Of a DNA stretch of 61,941 bases, positions 23,985 to 31,362 are shown piece by piece. Source of the stretch: an uncultured Fibrobacter sp. (lineage in GTDB: Bacteria > Fibrobacterota > Fibrobacteria > Fibrobacterales > Fibrobacteraceae); NCBI GenBank assembly GCA_946414025.1, contig CAMKMX010000013.1, forward strand, positions 1-61,941. Reading direction: 5' to 3'. How positions within the stretch are numbered: position 1 is the first letter of the stretch; each line of letters opens with the position of its first letter. The position numbers were made by a program, and so were the translations under genes. The notes below the pieces were generated by a model. That model worked only from the letters and a program-made list of their open reading frames with translations. It had not been told where the DNA came from and ran no database searches.

Positions 23985-24030
23985 CTTGTTCTCGTTGTTG
24001 AAATTGTCGAAGTTTCAGATAGAGAACAAG
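23985..24030. repeat. 46-nt structured direct repeat, copy 2
   Basis: Outer arms CTTGTTCTC and GAGAACAAG are perfectly complementary (9 bp), and inner TGAAA/TTTCA can pair within. 238 bp of unrelated sequence separates it from copy 1. Confidence 0.7.
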
Positions 24031-24343
24031 AGAAAACTCTATTTTCAAGGTAAAATATAACTTATTGATTTGACAAAAGATGTTCTTTTTCATTTTTGAG
24101 GATAAAAACAGGCCATTCGGTTGCGAGGGAACACCGTGACCAAGCAACCTCCTGCGTCGCGAAATCCATTTTTCGAGGCGAGAGGGCATAGTTGCTAGAC
24201 AAAAAACTTCATGTCACTTTTGTCAAAACGTATTTGCTATATTCAAGCCATTGGCCGTTACTCGGCTTTTTTGTCGGAATCCCCGACCTTTTCCATATCC
24301 CCCGACAGGGGCCCGCAAGGGGCATGCGTTCCACAGGATAACT

Positions 24344-24748
24344 ATGGGAGAGAACAAGAGCGAAATCGTACTTTACCAGCCGGAAGGCGAAGTACGGCTG
24401 GAGGTTCGTGTAGAAAACGAGACTGTGTGGCTCAATCGCCTGCAATTTGCGGTTTTGTTCAACCGTGATATCAAAACAATCGGCAAACATATTGCCAATG
24501 CGTTGAAAGAAGAGTGCCAAGACTCAGTTGTCGCAAAATTTGCGACAACTGCCGACGACGGAAAAACATATCAGGTTGAACATTACGACTTAGATTTGAT
24601 TTTATCCGTCGGCTATCGTGTCAAATCGGCAAATGGAGTCAAATTCCGCCGCTGGGCGAATCAAGTCCTGAAAGACTACATACTCAAGGGCTATGCCGTA
24701 AACCAACGTAAAATTGCGACTGATTTGCAAATTGCAGACCGCCTATAG
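24344..24748 (+). CDS. RhuM-family protein, probably truncated
   Basis: 134 aa from ATG 24344. It starts with E-I-V-L-Y-Q-P-E-G-E-V-R-L-E-V, then E-T-V-W-L-N-R-L-Q-F-A-V-L-F and D-I-K-T-I-G-K-H-I. The block S-V-G-Y-R-V-K-S-A-N-G-V-K-F-R-R-W-A is the family hallmark. Full-length RhuM proteins are over 300 aa, so the C-terminal half is missing here. The frame stops at 24746-24748, just before a G-rich composite repeat. RhuM is found on genomic islands and near restriction systems; its function is not established. An upstream TATATTCA lies at 24236-24243. Confidence 0.7.
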   Translation: MGENKSEIVLYQPEGEVRLEVRVENETVWLNRLQFAVLFNRDIKTIGKHIANALKEECQDSVVAKFATTADDGKTYQVEHYDLDLILSVGYRVKSANGVKFRRWANQVLKDYILKGYAVNQRKIATDLQIADRL

Positions 24749-24803
24749 TGTCTTGAACTTTGTAACACCTGAGGAAGTCATTGAGAAGGTCCGCGAAAGC
24801 ACG

Positions 24804-24914
24804 AAGGGGCGAGCCCCTTAGGTGAGGGGGTGCTAGAAGACTTGGCGAGAACGTTGGATTGTGATTGCTTTTGTCTAATCGCCAAGGCTGCAAGCAGGGG
24901 GAGGCCTCCCCCAC
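24804..24914 (+). repeat. G-rich composite intergenic element, copy 2
   Basis: Left hairpin GGGGCGAGCCCCTTAGG at 24815, then a core with A-G-A-A-G-A-C-T-T-G, and right end GGCTGCAAGCAGGGGGAGGC followed by CTCCCCC. It lies in the 266-bp gap after rhuM. Confidence 0.55.
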
Positions 24915-24998
24915 CTTATCGGCCTGCCTCCTGTCCCGTTTTATTGCGGTTCTGTCATTTCCCTGACCAAAGACCACTGAATTTTCGCCCCATTTTTC

Positions 24999-25006
24999 TA
25001 TCTTTG
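24999..25006 (+). promoter_or_regulatory. TATCTTTG promoter-like element 8 nt before the activase gene
   Basis: TATCTTTG ends 8 nt before ATG 25015, the same distance as between the tRNA-Lys octamer and the tRNA. Confidence 0.55.
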
Positions 25007-25014
25007 AGCCCACT

Positions 25015-28000
25015 ATGAGCAATTTGAAGAACGATTTGTGGGTCGGCGTGGACGTGGGTTCCACCACCGTGAAAATCGCAGTTGTCGATCCAGAGACCAG
25101 CAAGCTTTTGCATTATACGTACCAGCGCCACAACGCCATGCAGGCGCAAAAGGTTTACGAGGTGCTACGGGAAGCCCACGGGCTGTTCCCCGAAAAGAAT
25201 TTCAGGGTTGCCTTCTGCGGTAGCGGCGGTCAGCCTTTTGCCGAAGCCACCCATGCCTTCTTTGTGCAAGAAGTGGTGGCCAACGCCCTTGCGGTGCGTG
25301 CAACTTACCCGGAATCTAGGGTCGCCATCGAACTGGGCGGCCAGGATGCAAAGGTGGTGTTCTTTGAAAAAGACAAGACTACCGGCAAACTCATTGCCTC
25401 TGACATGCGCATGAACGGCGTGTGCGCGGGCGGTACCGGCGCCTTTATCGACCAGGTGGCCGAACTTTTGCGCATCAAGACCGAAGCCTTCGAAGGCTTT
25501 GCCAAGCGTGGCCAGAAGGTTTACGAGATTTCGGGCCGTTGCGGCGTGTTCGCCAAGACTGACATCCAGCCCATGCTGAACAGCGGTGTGGCCAAGGAAG
25601 ACATCGCCCTTTCCAGTTTCCACGCCATTGCCAAACAGACCATCGGCGGTCTGGCCCAGGGTATGGAAATCAAGCCCCCCGTCATATTCGAAGGTGGCCC
25701 GCTCACCTTTAACCCGACCCTGGTGCGTGCCTTCAAGGAACGCCTGGGCATTACCGACGAGCAGGCCATTGTGCCGGAACACTCCGAAGTGCTGGTGGCC
25801 ATGGGTGCCGCCCTTTCCCTCGGGTCCATGTTCGCCGATCAGGAATGCCAGTACCGCCGGGAAGGCTCCCTGGATTCCCTCATCCACTTCAACGAAACCC
25901 GCCAGGCCGAAAACAAGGCCAAGGCCGCCGCCGACCTGTTCTTCAAGAACGACGCTGAATACAAGCTGTTCCTGGAAGAGCACAAGATGGCGGGCAACAA
26001 CTACCCCCAGCCGGCCTCGGGCTCTACCCTGAACGTTTACCTGGGTATCGACGCGGGCTCCACCACCACGAAGTTCGTCTTGATGGACGAACAGGAAAAC
26101 ATCGTGGACGGATTTTACGCCAGCAACAACGGCGAACCGCTGCAGGTGCTCAAGAACGCCCTGAATGAACTCAGTGACCGCTACGAAGAGTATGGCTGCA
26201 CCCTGAACATTTTGGGTGTGGGAACTACCGGCTACGGCGAACAGCTCTTTGCGAAGGCCGTCCATGCCGACTTCCACACGGTGGAAACGGTGGCTCACGC
26301 CAACGCCGCCCAGAAGATTTGCCCCGACGTAAGCTTTATCCTGGACATCGGTGGCCAGGACATGAAGGCCATCTCCGTCCAGGACGGCGTGGTCACCGGC
26401 ATCATCTTGAACGAAGCCTGCTCTTCCGGCTGCGGTTCGTTCATCGAAACCTACGCCCGAAGCCTCGGCATCCCCATGGAAAAGATTGCGGAACTGGCCT
26501 TCAACGCGAAGAGCCCCTCTCAGCTGGGTTCCCGTTGCACGGTGTTCATGAACAGTTCCATCATCACCGAGCAGCGCGACGGCAAGCAGCCCGAAGACAT
26601 TATCGCAGGCATCTGCCGCTCTATCATCAACAACGTGTTTACGAAGGTCATCCGTATCCGCAACCTGAACACCCTGGGCAAGAAGGTGGTGGTCCAGGGC
26701 GGTACGTTCAAGAACAACGCCGTTCTCCGCGCCTTCGAGCAGTACACCGACCTAAAGCCCATCCGTCCGGAACGTCCTGGCGAAATGGGTGCCATCGGTA
26801 TCGCGCTTTTGACCAAGAAATTCATGGAAGAAAAACGCAAGACCGAACCGGAACTCAAGAGCCGCTTTATCGGGCTTGACGCCATGAAGACCTTCAGCTG
26901 GCACAACCAGCCGGGTCAGCTCTGCCAGTACTGCACCAACCATTGCTCCCGTACCATCGTGACCTTTAGCGATGGCCAGAGCTTCGTGACCGGCAACCGC
27001 TGCGAACGCGGCGAAGTCACCGCCGACCCGAACGATCCGAAGACCAAGGCTCTCATCGCCGAAATCAACAAGAAGATGCAGTCCGTGCCCGACATGATCA
27101 AGCGCACGAACCAGCTCTTGGTAAAGGACTACGCTCCGGCCAAGCTCGTTGAAAACAACGGCAAGACCATCGGTATTCCGCGCGTGCTCGAATTCTGGGC
27201 ATCGCTCCCGTTCTGGAAGGCCTTCTTCACAAGCCTCGGCTACACCGTCGTGATTAGCCGCCAGAGCGACTACAAGATGTTCGAAGCAGGCCTTCACAGT
27301 GTGCCCTCCGACACGGTTTGCTTCCCGGCAAAGCTTGTGCACGGCCACGTGCTCAGCCTCATTGAAAAGAAGGTCGACCGCATCTTCTTCCCGATGATGG
27401 TTGCAATCCCCAGTGACCACACCAAGTTCACGGCAACTTCTGTTTGCCCGGTGGTGCAGGCCTACCCCAACGTTTGTAAGAACACCGACGAGCCCGAAAA
27501 GAATTACGGCGTTCCCATGGACCAGCCAATTTTCCACTGGTTCAACGCCAAGCTCCGTCGTAGCCAGACCATCGATTGGTTCCACGAACACTGGAAACTC
27601 GACAAGAAGCTTTTGGACAAGGCCGTTACCGAAGGCGAGAAGGCGCTCAACAGCTACCGCACCACGCTTTTGGAAGAAGGCCAGAAGATCCTCGACGATG
27701 TACGTGCAAAGAACTCCTTTGCCGTGGTGATTGCAGGCCGCCCCTACCATGCGGACACGCTCATCAACCACAACATCGCAAGCCACTTTACCGCCATGGG
27801 CATTCCGGTGCTTACCACCGAATCGCTCCCCGGCGTGTACGACCAGGATGTGCCGAGCCACACCCGTATCGAAATCAAGAACACCTTCCACCTGCGCATG
27901 ATTGGCGCCACCATGATTGCGGCGAAGGACCCGAACATCGAACTTGCGCAAATCGTGAGCTTCGGTTGCGGACACGATTCCATCTTGACCGACGAAATGA

Positions 28001-29448
28001 TGCGCATGCTGCACCTTGATTCCAACAAGGAAATGCTCATGCTCAAGCTCGACGAAGGTGACGCCCGCGGCCCGGTTGGCATCCGCATCAAGAGCTTTAT
28101 CGAAACGGTGAAAGCACGTCGCGCAGCAAACCTGCCCGACAAGCCCGAAAGCCACGAACCGCTGTTCCACACGCCGTTTGTGGCCGAAGACAAGAAGCGC
28201 CGTCGCATTCTGACGCCGAACCTCTCCCCCGCCTTCTCTGTGCTCGCCAGCGAATACATGAAGCGCGAAGGATTCATCGCCGAATACCTGCCGGTCGCCG
28301 ATAAGAAGGCTATCGAACTGGGCAAGAAGTACGTGCACAACGACATTTGCTTCCCCTGCCAGGTGAACATCGGCGAAGCGCTCCACTGGCTCGTCGATCA
28401 CCCCGAAGTTCCGCAGAACCAAGTTTCCATGTGCCTTGCCAAGAACTGCGAAAACTGCCGCGCCGTGCAGTACGCCGTACTCGCCCGTAAGGCTCTTGAC
28501 GAAGCGGGATTCAAGGATGTGACCATCATTACGACCGGTGTAGACTACAAGGGAATGCACCCGGGCTTCCAGCTGGGTCTCGACTTCCGCCTCCACATGC
28601 TGTGGGGCCTCGTGACCATGGACGCCATCGAAACCATGTACCGCGCCGTTCGCCCGTACGAAGTGAACGCCGGCGACACCCAGAAGGTTTACGACGAATG
28701 GATGCCGAAGGTGATTGGCGTTGCCGGCCACCTCTCCACCGTTCAGCTGGTGCGCCCCTCCAAGCTTATCGAAGTCTTTGAACAGTGCATCGAAGCGTTC
28801 AACGGTATCGAAATCACCGAAGAACGCAAGAAGGGCATCCGCAAGCCGCGCGTTGCCGTGCTTGGCGAAATCTTGATGAACTACCACCCGAGTGCAAACG
28901 GCTTTGTGGAAAACTACCTGATGAACAACGGCATGGAAGTCTACCTGCCGGGCATGACGGACTTCTTCCGCGTGGACGAGGTGGTCCGCGCCGAAAAAAT
29001 CAAGCGCGGATTCTCCGCGAACCCCATCATGGACCGCGTGGAAGGCGGCGTGACGGCAAGGGTCTATACCCACGCCGTGGAAACCGCCCGCAAGTCCATG
29101 CACAAGTTCAAGCTGTACGAGCACCACGCCGACTGCGTGGAACTCAAGGACTACGTTTCCGACATCATCGACCCCACCTACAACACGGGCGAGGGCTGGA
29201 TGATTCCTGGCGAAATCCTGTACAACGCACAGCACGGAGTGAACAGCTATATCATCTTGCAGCCCTTCGCCTGCCTTGCAAACCACATCTCCGGCCGTGG
29301 CCTTACCAAGGCCGTCAAGGAACGCTGCCCCCACGTGCAGATTCTTAGTCTTGACTACGACCCGGATACCAGTTTTGCAAACATCGAGAACCGCCTGCAG
29401 ATGCTGATTATCAACGCCCGCGAGCTGGAAAAAGCAAACCAAAAATGA
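25015..29448 (+). CDS. Giant acyl-CoA dehydratase activase-related protein (two BadF/BcrA ATPase domains plus DUF2229-type C-terminus)
   Basis: 1477 aa, cytoplasmic. Two ASKHA ATPase domains: residues about 8-270 (V-G-V-D-V-G-S-T-T-V-K, N-G-V-C-A-G-G-T-G-A-F) and about 342-600 (L-G-I-D-A-G-S-T-T-T-K, N-E-A-C-S-S-G-C-G-S-F). A Cys cluster follows (C637, C640, C644, C663), then a DUF2229-like region from about 717 and a long C-terminal part related to the dehydratase subunits. In characterised 2-hydroxyacyl-CoA dehydratases the activator is a small separate homodimer with a bridging 4Fe-4S cluster; here two activator units and a dehydratase-like part form one chain. Length is usual for this uncharacterised fusion family. 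No stand-alone dehydratase gene is in the window. The stop overlaps the next start (ATGA). Confidence 0.85.
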   Translation: MSNLKNDLWVGVDVGSTTVKIAVVDPETSKLLHYTYQRHNAMQAQKVYEVLREAHGLFPEKNFRVAFCGSGGQPFAEATHAFFVQEVVANALAVRATYPESRVAIELGGQDAKVVFFEKDKTTGKLIASDMRMNGVCAGGTGAFIDQVAELLRIKTEAFEGFAKRGQKVYEISGRCGVFAKTDIQPMLNSGVAKEDIALSSFHAIAKQTIGGLAQGMEIKPPVIFEGGPLTFNPTLVRAFKERLGITDEQAIVPEHSEVLVAMGAALSLGSMFADQECQYRREGSLDSLIHFNETRQAENKAKAAADLFFKNDAEYKLFLEEHKMAGNNYPQPASGSTLNVYLGIDAGSTTTKFVLMDEQENIVDGFYASNNGEPLQVLKNALNELSDRYEEYGCTLNILGVGTTGYGEQLFAKAVHADFHTVETVAHANAAQKICPDVSFILDIGGQDMKAISVQDGVVTGIILNEACSSGCGSFIETYARSLGIPMEKIAELAFNAKSPSQLGSRCTVFMNSSIITEQRDGKQPEDIIAGICRSIINNVFTKVIRIRNLNTLGKKVVVQGGTFKNNAVLRAFEQYTDLKPIRPERPGEMGAIGIALLTKKFMEEKRKTEPELKSRFIGLDAMKTFSWHNQPGQLCQYCTNHCSRTIVTFSDGQSFVTGNRCERGEVTADPNDPKTKALIAEINKKMQSVPDMIKRTNQLLVKDYAPAKLVENNGKTIGIPRVLEFWASLPFWKAFFTSLGYTVVISRQSDYKMFEAGLHSVPSDTVCFPAKLVHGHVLSLIEKKVDRIFFPMMVAIPSDHTKFTATSVCPVVQAYPNVCKNTDEPEKNYGVPMDQPIFHWFNAKLRRSQTIDWFHEHWKLDKKLLDKAVTEGEKALNSYRTTLLEEGQKILDDVRAKNSFAVVIAGRPYHADTLINHNIASHFTAMGIPVLTTESLPGVYDQDVPSHTRIEIKNTFHLRMIGATMIAAKDPNIELAQIVSFGCGHDSILTDEMMRMLHLDSNKEMLMLKLDEGDARGPVGIRIKSFIETVKARRAANLPDKPESHEPLFHTPFVAEDKKRRRILTPNLSPAFSVLASEYMKREGFIAEYLPVADKKAIELGKKYVHNDICFPCQVNIGEALHWLVDHPEVPQNQVSMCLAKNCENCRAVQYAVLARKALDEAGFKDVTIITTGVDYKGMHPGFQLGLDFRLHMLWGLVTMDAIETMYRAVRPYEVNAGDTQKVYDEWMPKVIGVAGHLSTVQLVRPSKLIEVFEQCIEAFNGIEITEERKKGIRKPRVAVLGEILMNYHPSANGFVENYLMNNGMEVYLPGMTDFFRVDEVVRAEKIKRGFSANPIMDRVEGGVTARVYTHAVETARKSMHKFKLYEHHADCVELKDYVSDIIDPTYNTGEGWMIPGEILYNAQHGVNSYIILQPFACLANHISGRGLTKAVKERCPHVQILSLDYDPDTSFANIENRLQMLIINARELEKANQK

Positions 29449-30551
29449 TAATGCGGAGAGCCGTTCTGTTCTACCTGTGCATAGCGATTTTCGCTTTTGC
29501 ACAGTCTAGTTCCGCTCCTCCCTCCAGCAAGGAAATCAACATGGACCTGGAACATGAAGACGTGTTCCAGCGTTATTCCGTAGTGCCGGTCCTGGGGTAT
29601 ACAGAAGAAACCGAATTCCAGTACGGTTTCATGGCCCTATTCTTCCTGAAGCCCGACCAGAAAGGAGAAAAGGTGCCCGAAATCGGGTTCACCGCTTACG
29701 GTTCCACCAGAGACCAGCTTCACCTGGCCCTGGAGCCCTATTTCTATTTTCTCCACGACCGGGTCACCCTTTGGAGCCTGCTCAAGTACCAGGACTGGAT
29801 TGCCAGCTATTTCGGGAGAGGCAACGATCCGGACATAGATAAATTCGTCAACTACGACCGAAAAAAATTACAGCTGGGCACAAGGGTCGAATCCAGGATA
29901 GGAGTGCCCCAGAGCCTCAAGTACGGCGTCGAAATCCACGTAGAGCATTCGGACATAGACTTTGAGGAAAGCGAGACCATCAAGACCCCGGATACCCATT
30001 CGGGCTGGCGAAACGGCATCGGTTACCTGTTTGGGTTCGACACCCGGGACAACACCAACTGGACACACCACGGTTACCTTTTGCAGTGGCAACAGATGTT
30101 CTACAGCAACCATTTCGGAGACTACACCTTCGACACGGAATCCCTGGACTTGCGAGGCTATACCGAAACACCCCTGCAAACCTCCCTGGCTCTCGGTTTT
30201 CTCTGGATGCGCTCCGGCGGAGACGTTCCCTTCGACATGCTAGCGGGCCCAGACGGAATATGCCGATTCCGCGGAGTGGAAAGTCTCTATTTTGGCGACA
30301 ACCAGGCGGTCATCCTTCAGGCCGAAATCCGGCGCTTTTTGTTCTGGCGTTTCGGGAGTCATGTCTTTTTCGAAGGAGGCAAGTCCGGTAGCTATTTCAG
30401 CGAGCTAATGCGAAACAATTGGCACAAGTCCATCGGAGCGGGAGCTCTTTTGGCCTTGAACCTCAAAGAGAACCTATACGCCCGCGCGGATTTTTCGTGG
30501 GTGGATTTCGACCACCTGGGTCTTTCGTTCTATGTCCGACAGGCTTTTTAA
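29445..30551 (+). CDS. Omp85/BamA-superfamily-like outer-membrane barrel protein
   Basis: 368 aa with a signal peptide to about residue 20 (A-I-F-A-F-A-Q). A barrel-like chain ends with aromatic F. G-Y-L-F-G-F-D-T-R-D-N-T-N-W and R-F-R-G-V-E-S-L-Y-F-G-D are the motifs usually seen in the surface-antigen (D15) barrel, the second at the place of the V-R-G-F motif. No POTRA domain is present, so this is a barrel-only member. It is coupled to the activase by ATGA overlap and followed by the thioesterase gene after 26 nt. It may insert or pass lipids in the outer membrane; this is inference from context. Confidence 0.65.
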   Translation: MIMRRAVLFYLCIAIFAFAQSSSAPPSSKEINMDLEHEDVFQRYSVVPVLGYTEETEFQYGFMALFFLKPDQKGEKVPEIGFTAYGSTRDQLHLALEPYFYFLHDRVTLWSLLKYQDWIASYFGRGNDPDIDKFVNYDRKKLQLGTRVESRIGVPQSLKYGVEIHVEHSDIDFEESETIKTPDTHSGWRNGIGYLFGFDTRDNTNWTHHGYLLQWQQMFYSNHFGDYTFDTESLDLRGYTETPLQTSLALGFLWMRSGGDVPFDMLAGPDGICRFRGVESLYFGDNQAVILQAEIRRFLFWRFGSHVFFEGGKSGSYFSELMRNNWHKSIGAGALLALNLKENLYARADFSWVDFDHLGLSFYVRQAF

Positions 30552-30577
30552 CCAACCTCTAACTCAACAACTTCCCT

Positions 30578-30979
30578 ATGACCCCTTGTAACCACACCCA
30601 CACCACCCGAATCGAAGTCCGCTATGCCGAAACCGACCAGATGGGGGTGGTCCACCATGCCGTTTATCCCGTCTGGTTCGAACTGGCCCGTACCGACTAT
30701 TTCCGTTCCCTGGGAGCTAGTTACCTGGAAATAGAAAAAGAAGGGTTTGTAAGCCCGGTTCTCAAACTAGAAGTCCAATACAAGCGCCCCACCCACTATG
30801 GGGAATTTGTGGATATTGAAACCACCCTGACCCGTAAAGGTTCACTCCACTTCGTGTTCAGCTACAAGGTTTTTGTCGATGGAGCGCTCTGCACCACAGG
30901 CTCATCTGTGCACTGCTTTTTAAAAAATGGGCAACCCACGCGAGAATTGCCCCAGCAAGTCAAAAAGATATTCCCATAA
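30578..30979 (+). CDS. YbgC/FadM-type acyl-CoA or acyl-ACP thioesterase (hotdog fold)
   Basis: 133 aa. It hydrolyses acyl thioesters. Typical start R-Y-A-E-T-D-Q-M-G-V-V-H-H-A-V-Y carries the catalytic Asp of the 4-hydroxybenzoyl-CoA thioesterase family, followed by Y-K-R-P-T-H-Y-G-E. It stands immediately ahead of the ACP/ketosynthase genes and could release or proofread their product. An intergenic stretch of 122 nt, AT-rich with T-runs, separates it from the ACP gene. Confidence 0.82.
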   Translation: MTPCNHTHTTRIEVRYAETDQMGVVHHAVYPVWFELARTDYFRSLGASYLEIEKEGFVSPVLKLEVQYKRPTHYGEFVDIETTLTRKGSLHFVFSYKVFVDGALCTTGSSVHCFLKNGQPTRELPQQVKKIFP

Positions 30980-31101
30980 AAAGTCTCGCTTTTCTGTCTT
31001 GAAAATTGGTAACTACATCGGAAAAATCGGCGTTTTTAACGAGAAATCCATATATTTTTCTATTTTTATCTTGTTATTTTCTAAAAATTTCGAGGTAAAA
31101 A

Positions 31102-31347
31102 ATGGATCAAGAAGAAGTCAAAAGCAAATTGAAGGCGTTTTTCATGTCCGACCTGGGGGTAGACGGCGATGTCCTCCAGTACGACACCGAACTCTTCGGC
31201 GAAGAAATCGGCCTGGATTCCGTGGATTCCCTGGAAATCATCTCCTTCGTGGACAGCAACTTCAATGTGTCCATGACCGGCGTCGGCAAGGAACATTTCC
31301 AGTCCATCAATACGATTGCCGCCTACATCGAAGCTCACAAAGCATAA
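31102..31347 (+). CDS. Acyl carrier protein
   Basis: 81 aa, acidic four-helix carrier. Ser40 in G-L-D-S-V-D-S-L-E is the phosphopantetheine site. GAGG lies about 8 nt before the ATG. It starts a tightly spaced run (15 nt to the KS fusion gene), so it is probably a dedicated carrier of this pathway and not the housekeeping AcpP. Confidence 0.88.
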   Translation: MDQEEVKSKLKAFFMSDLGVDGDVLQYDTELFGEEIGLDSVDSLEIISFVDSNFNVSMTGVGKEHFQSINTIAAYIEAHKA

Positions 31348-31362
31348 CCCTGTCTACATCCT

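Noticed and set aside
23701..24030. CRISPR array
   Set aside because: Only two repeat copies, 238 bp apart, with no regular spacers and no cas genes in the window.
26752..29502. Long minus-strand open frame (over 900 codons) opposite the activase gene
   Set aside because: Composition is that of an antisense shadow of a G+C-biased gene (rich in His, Val, Gly), with no recognisable domain or ribosome-binding site; the plus-strand frame has clear motifs.
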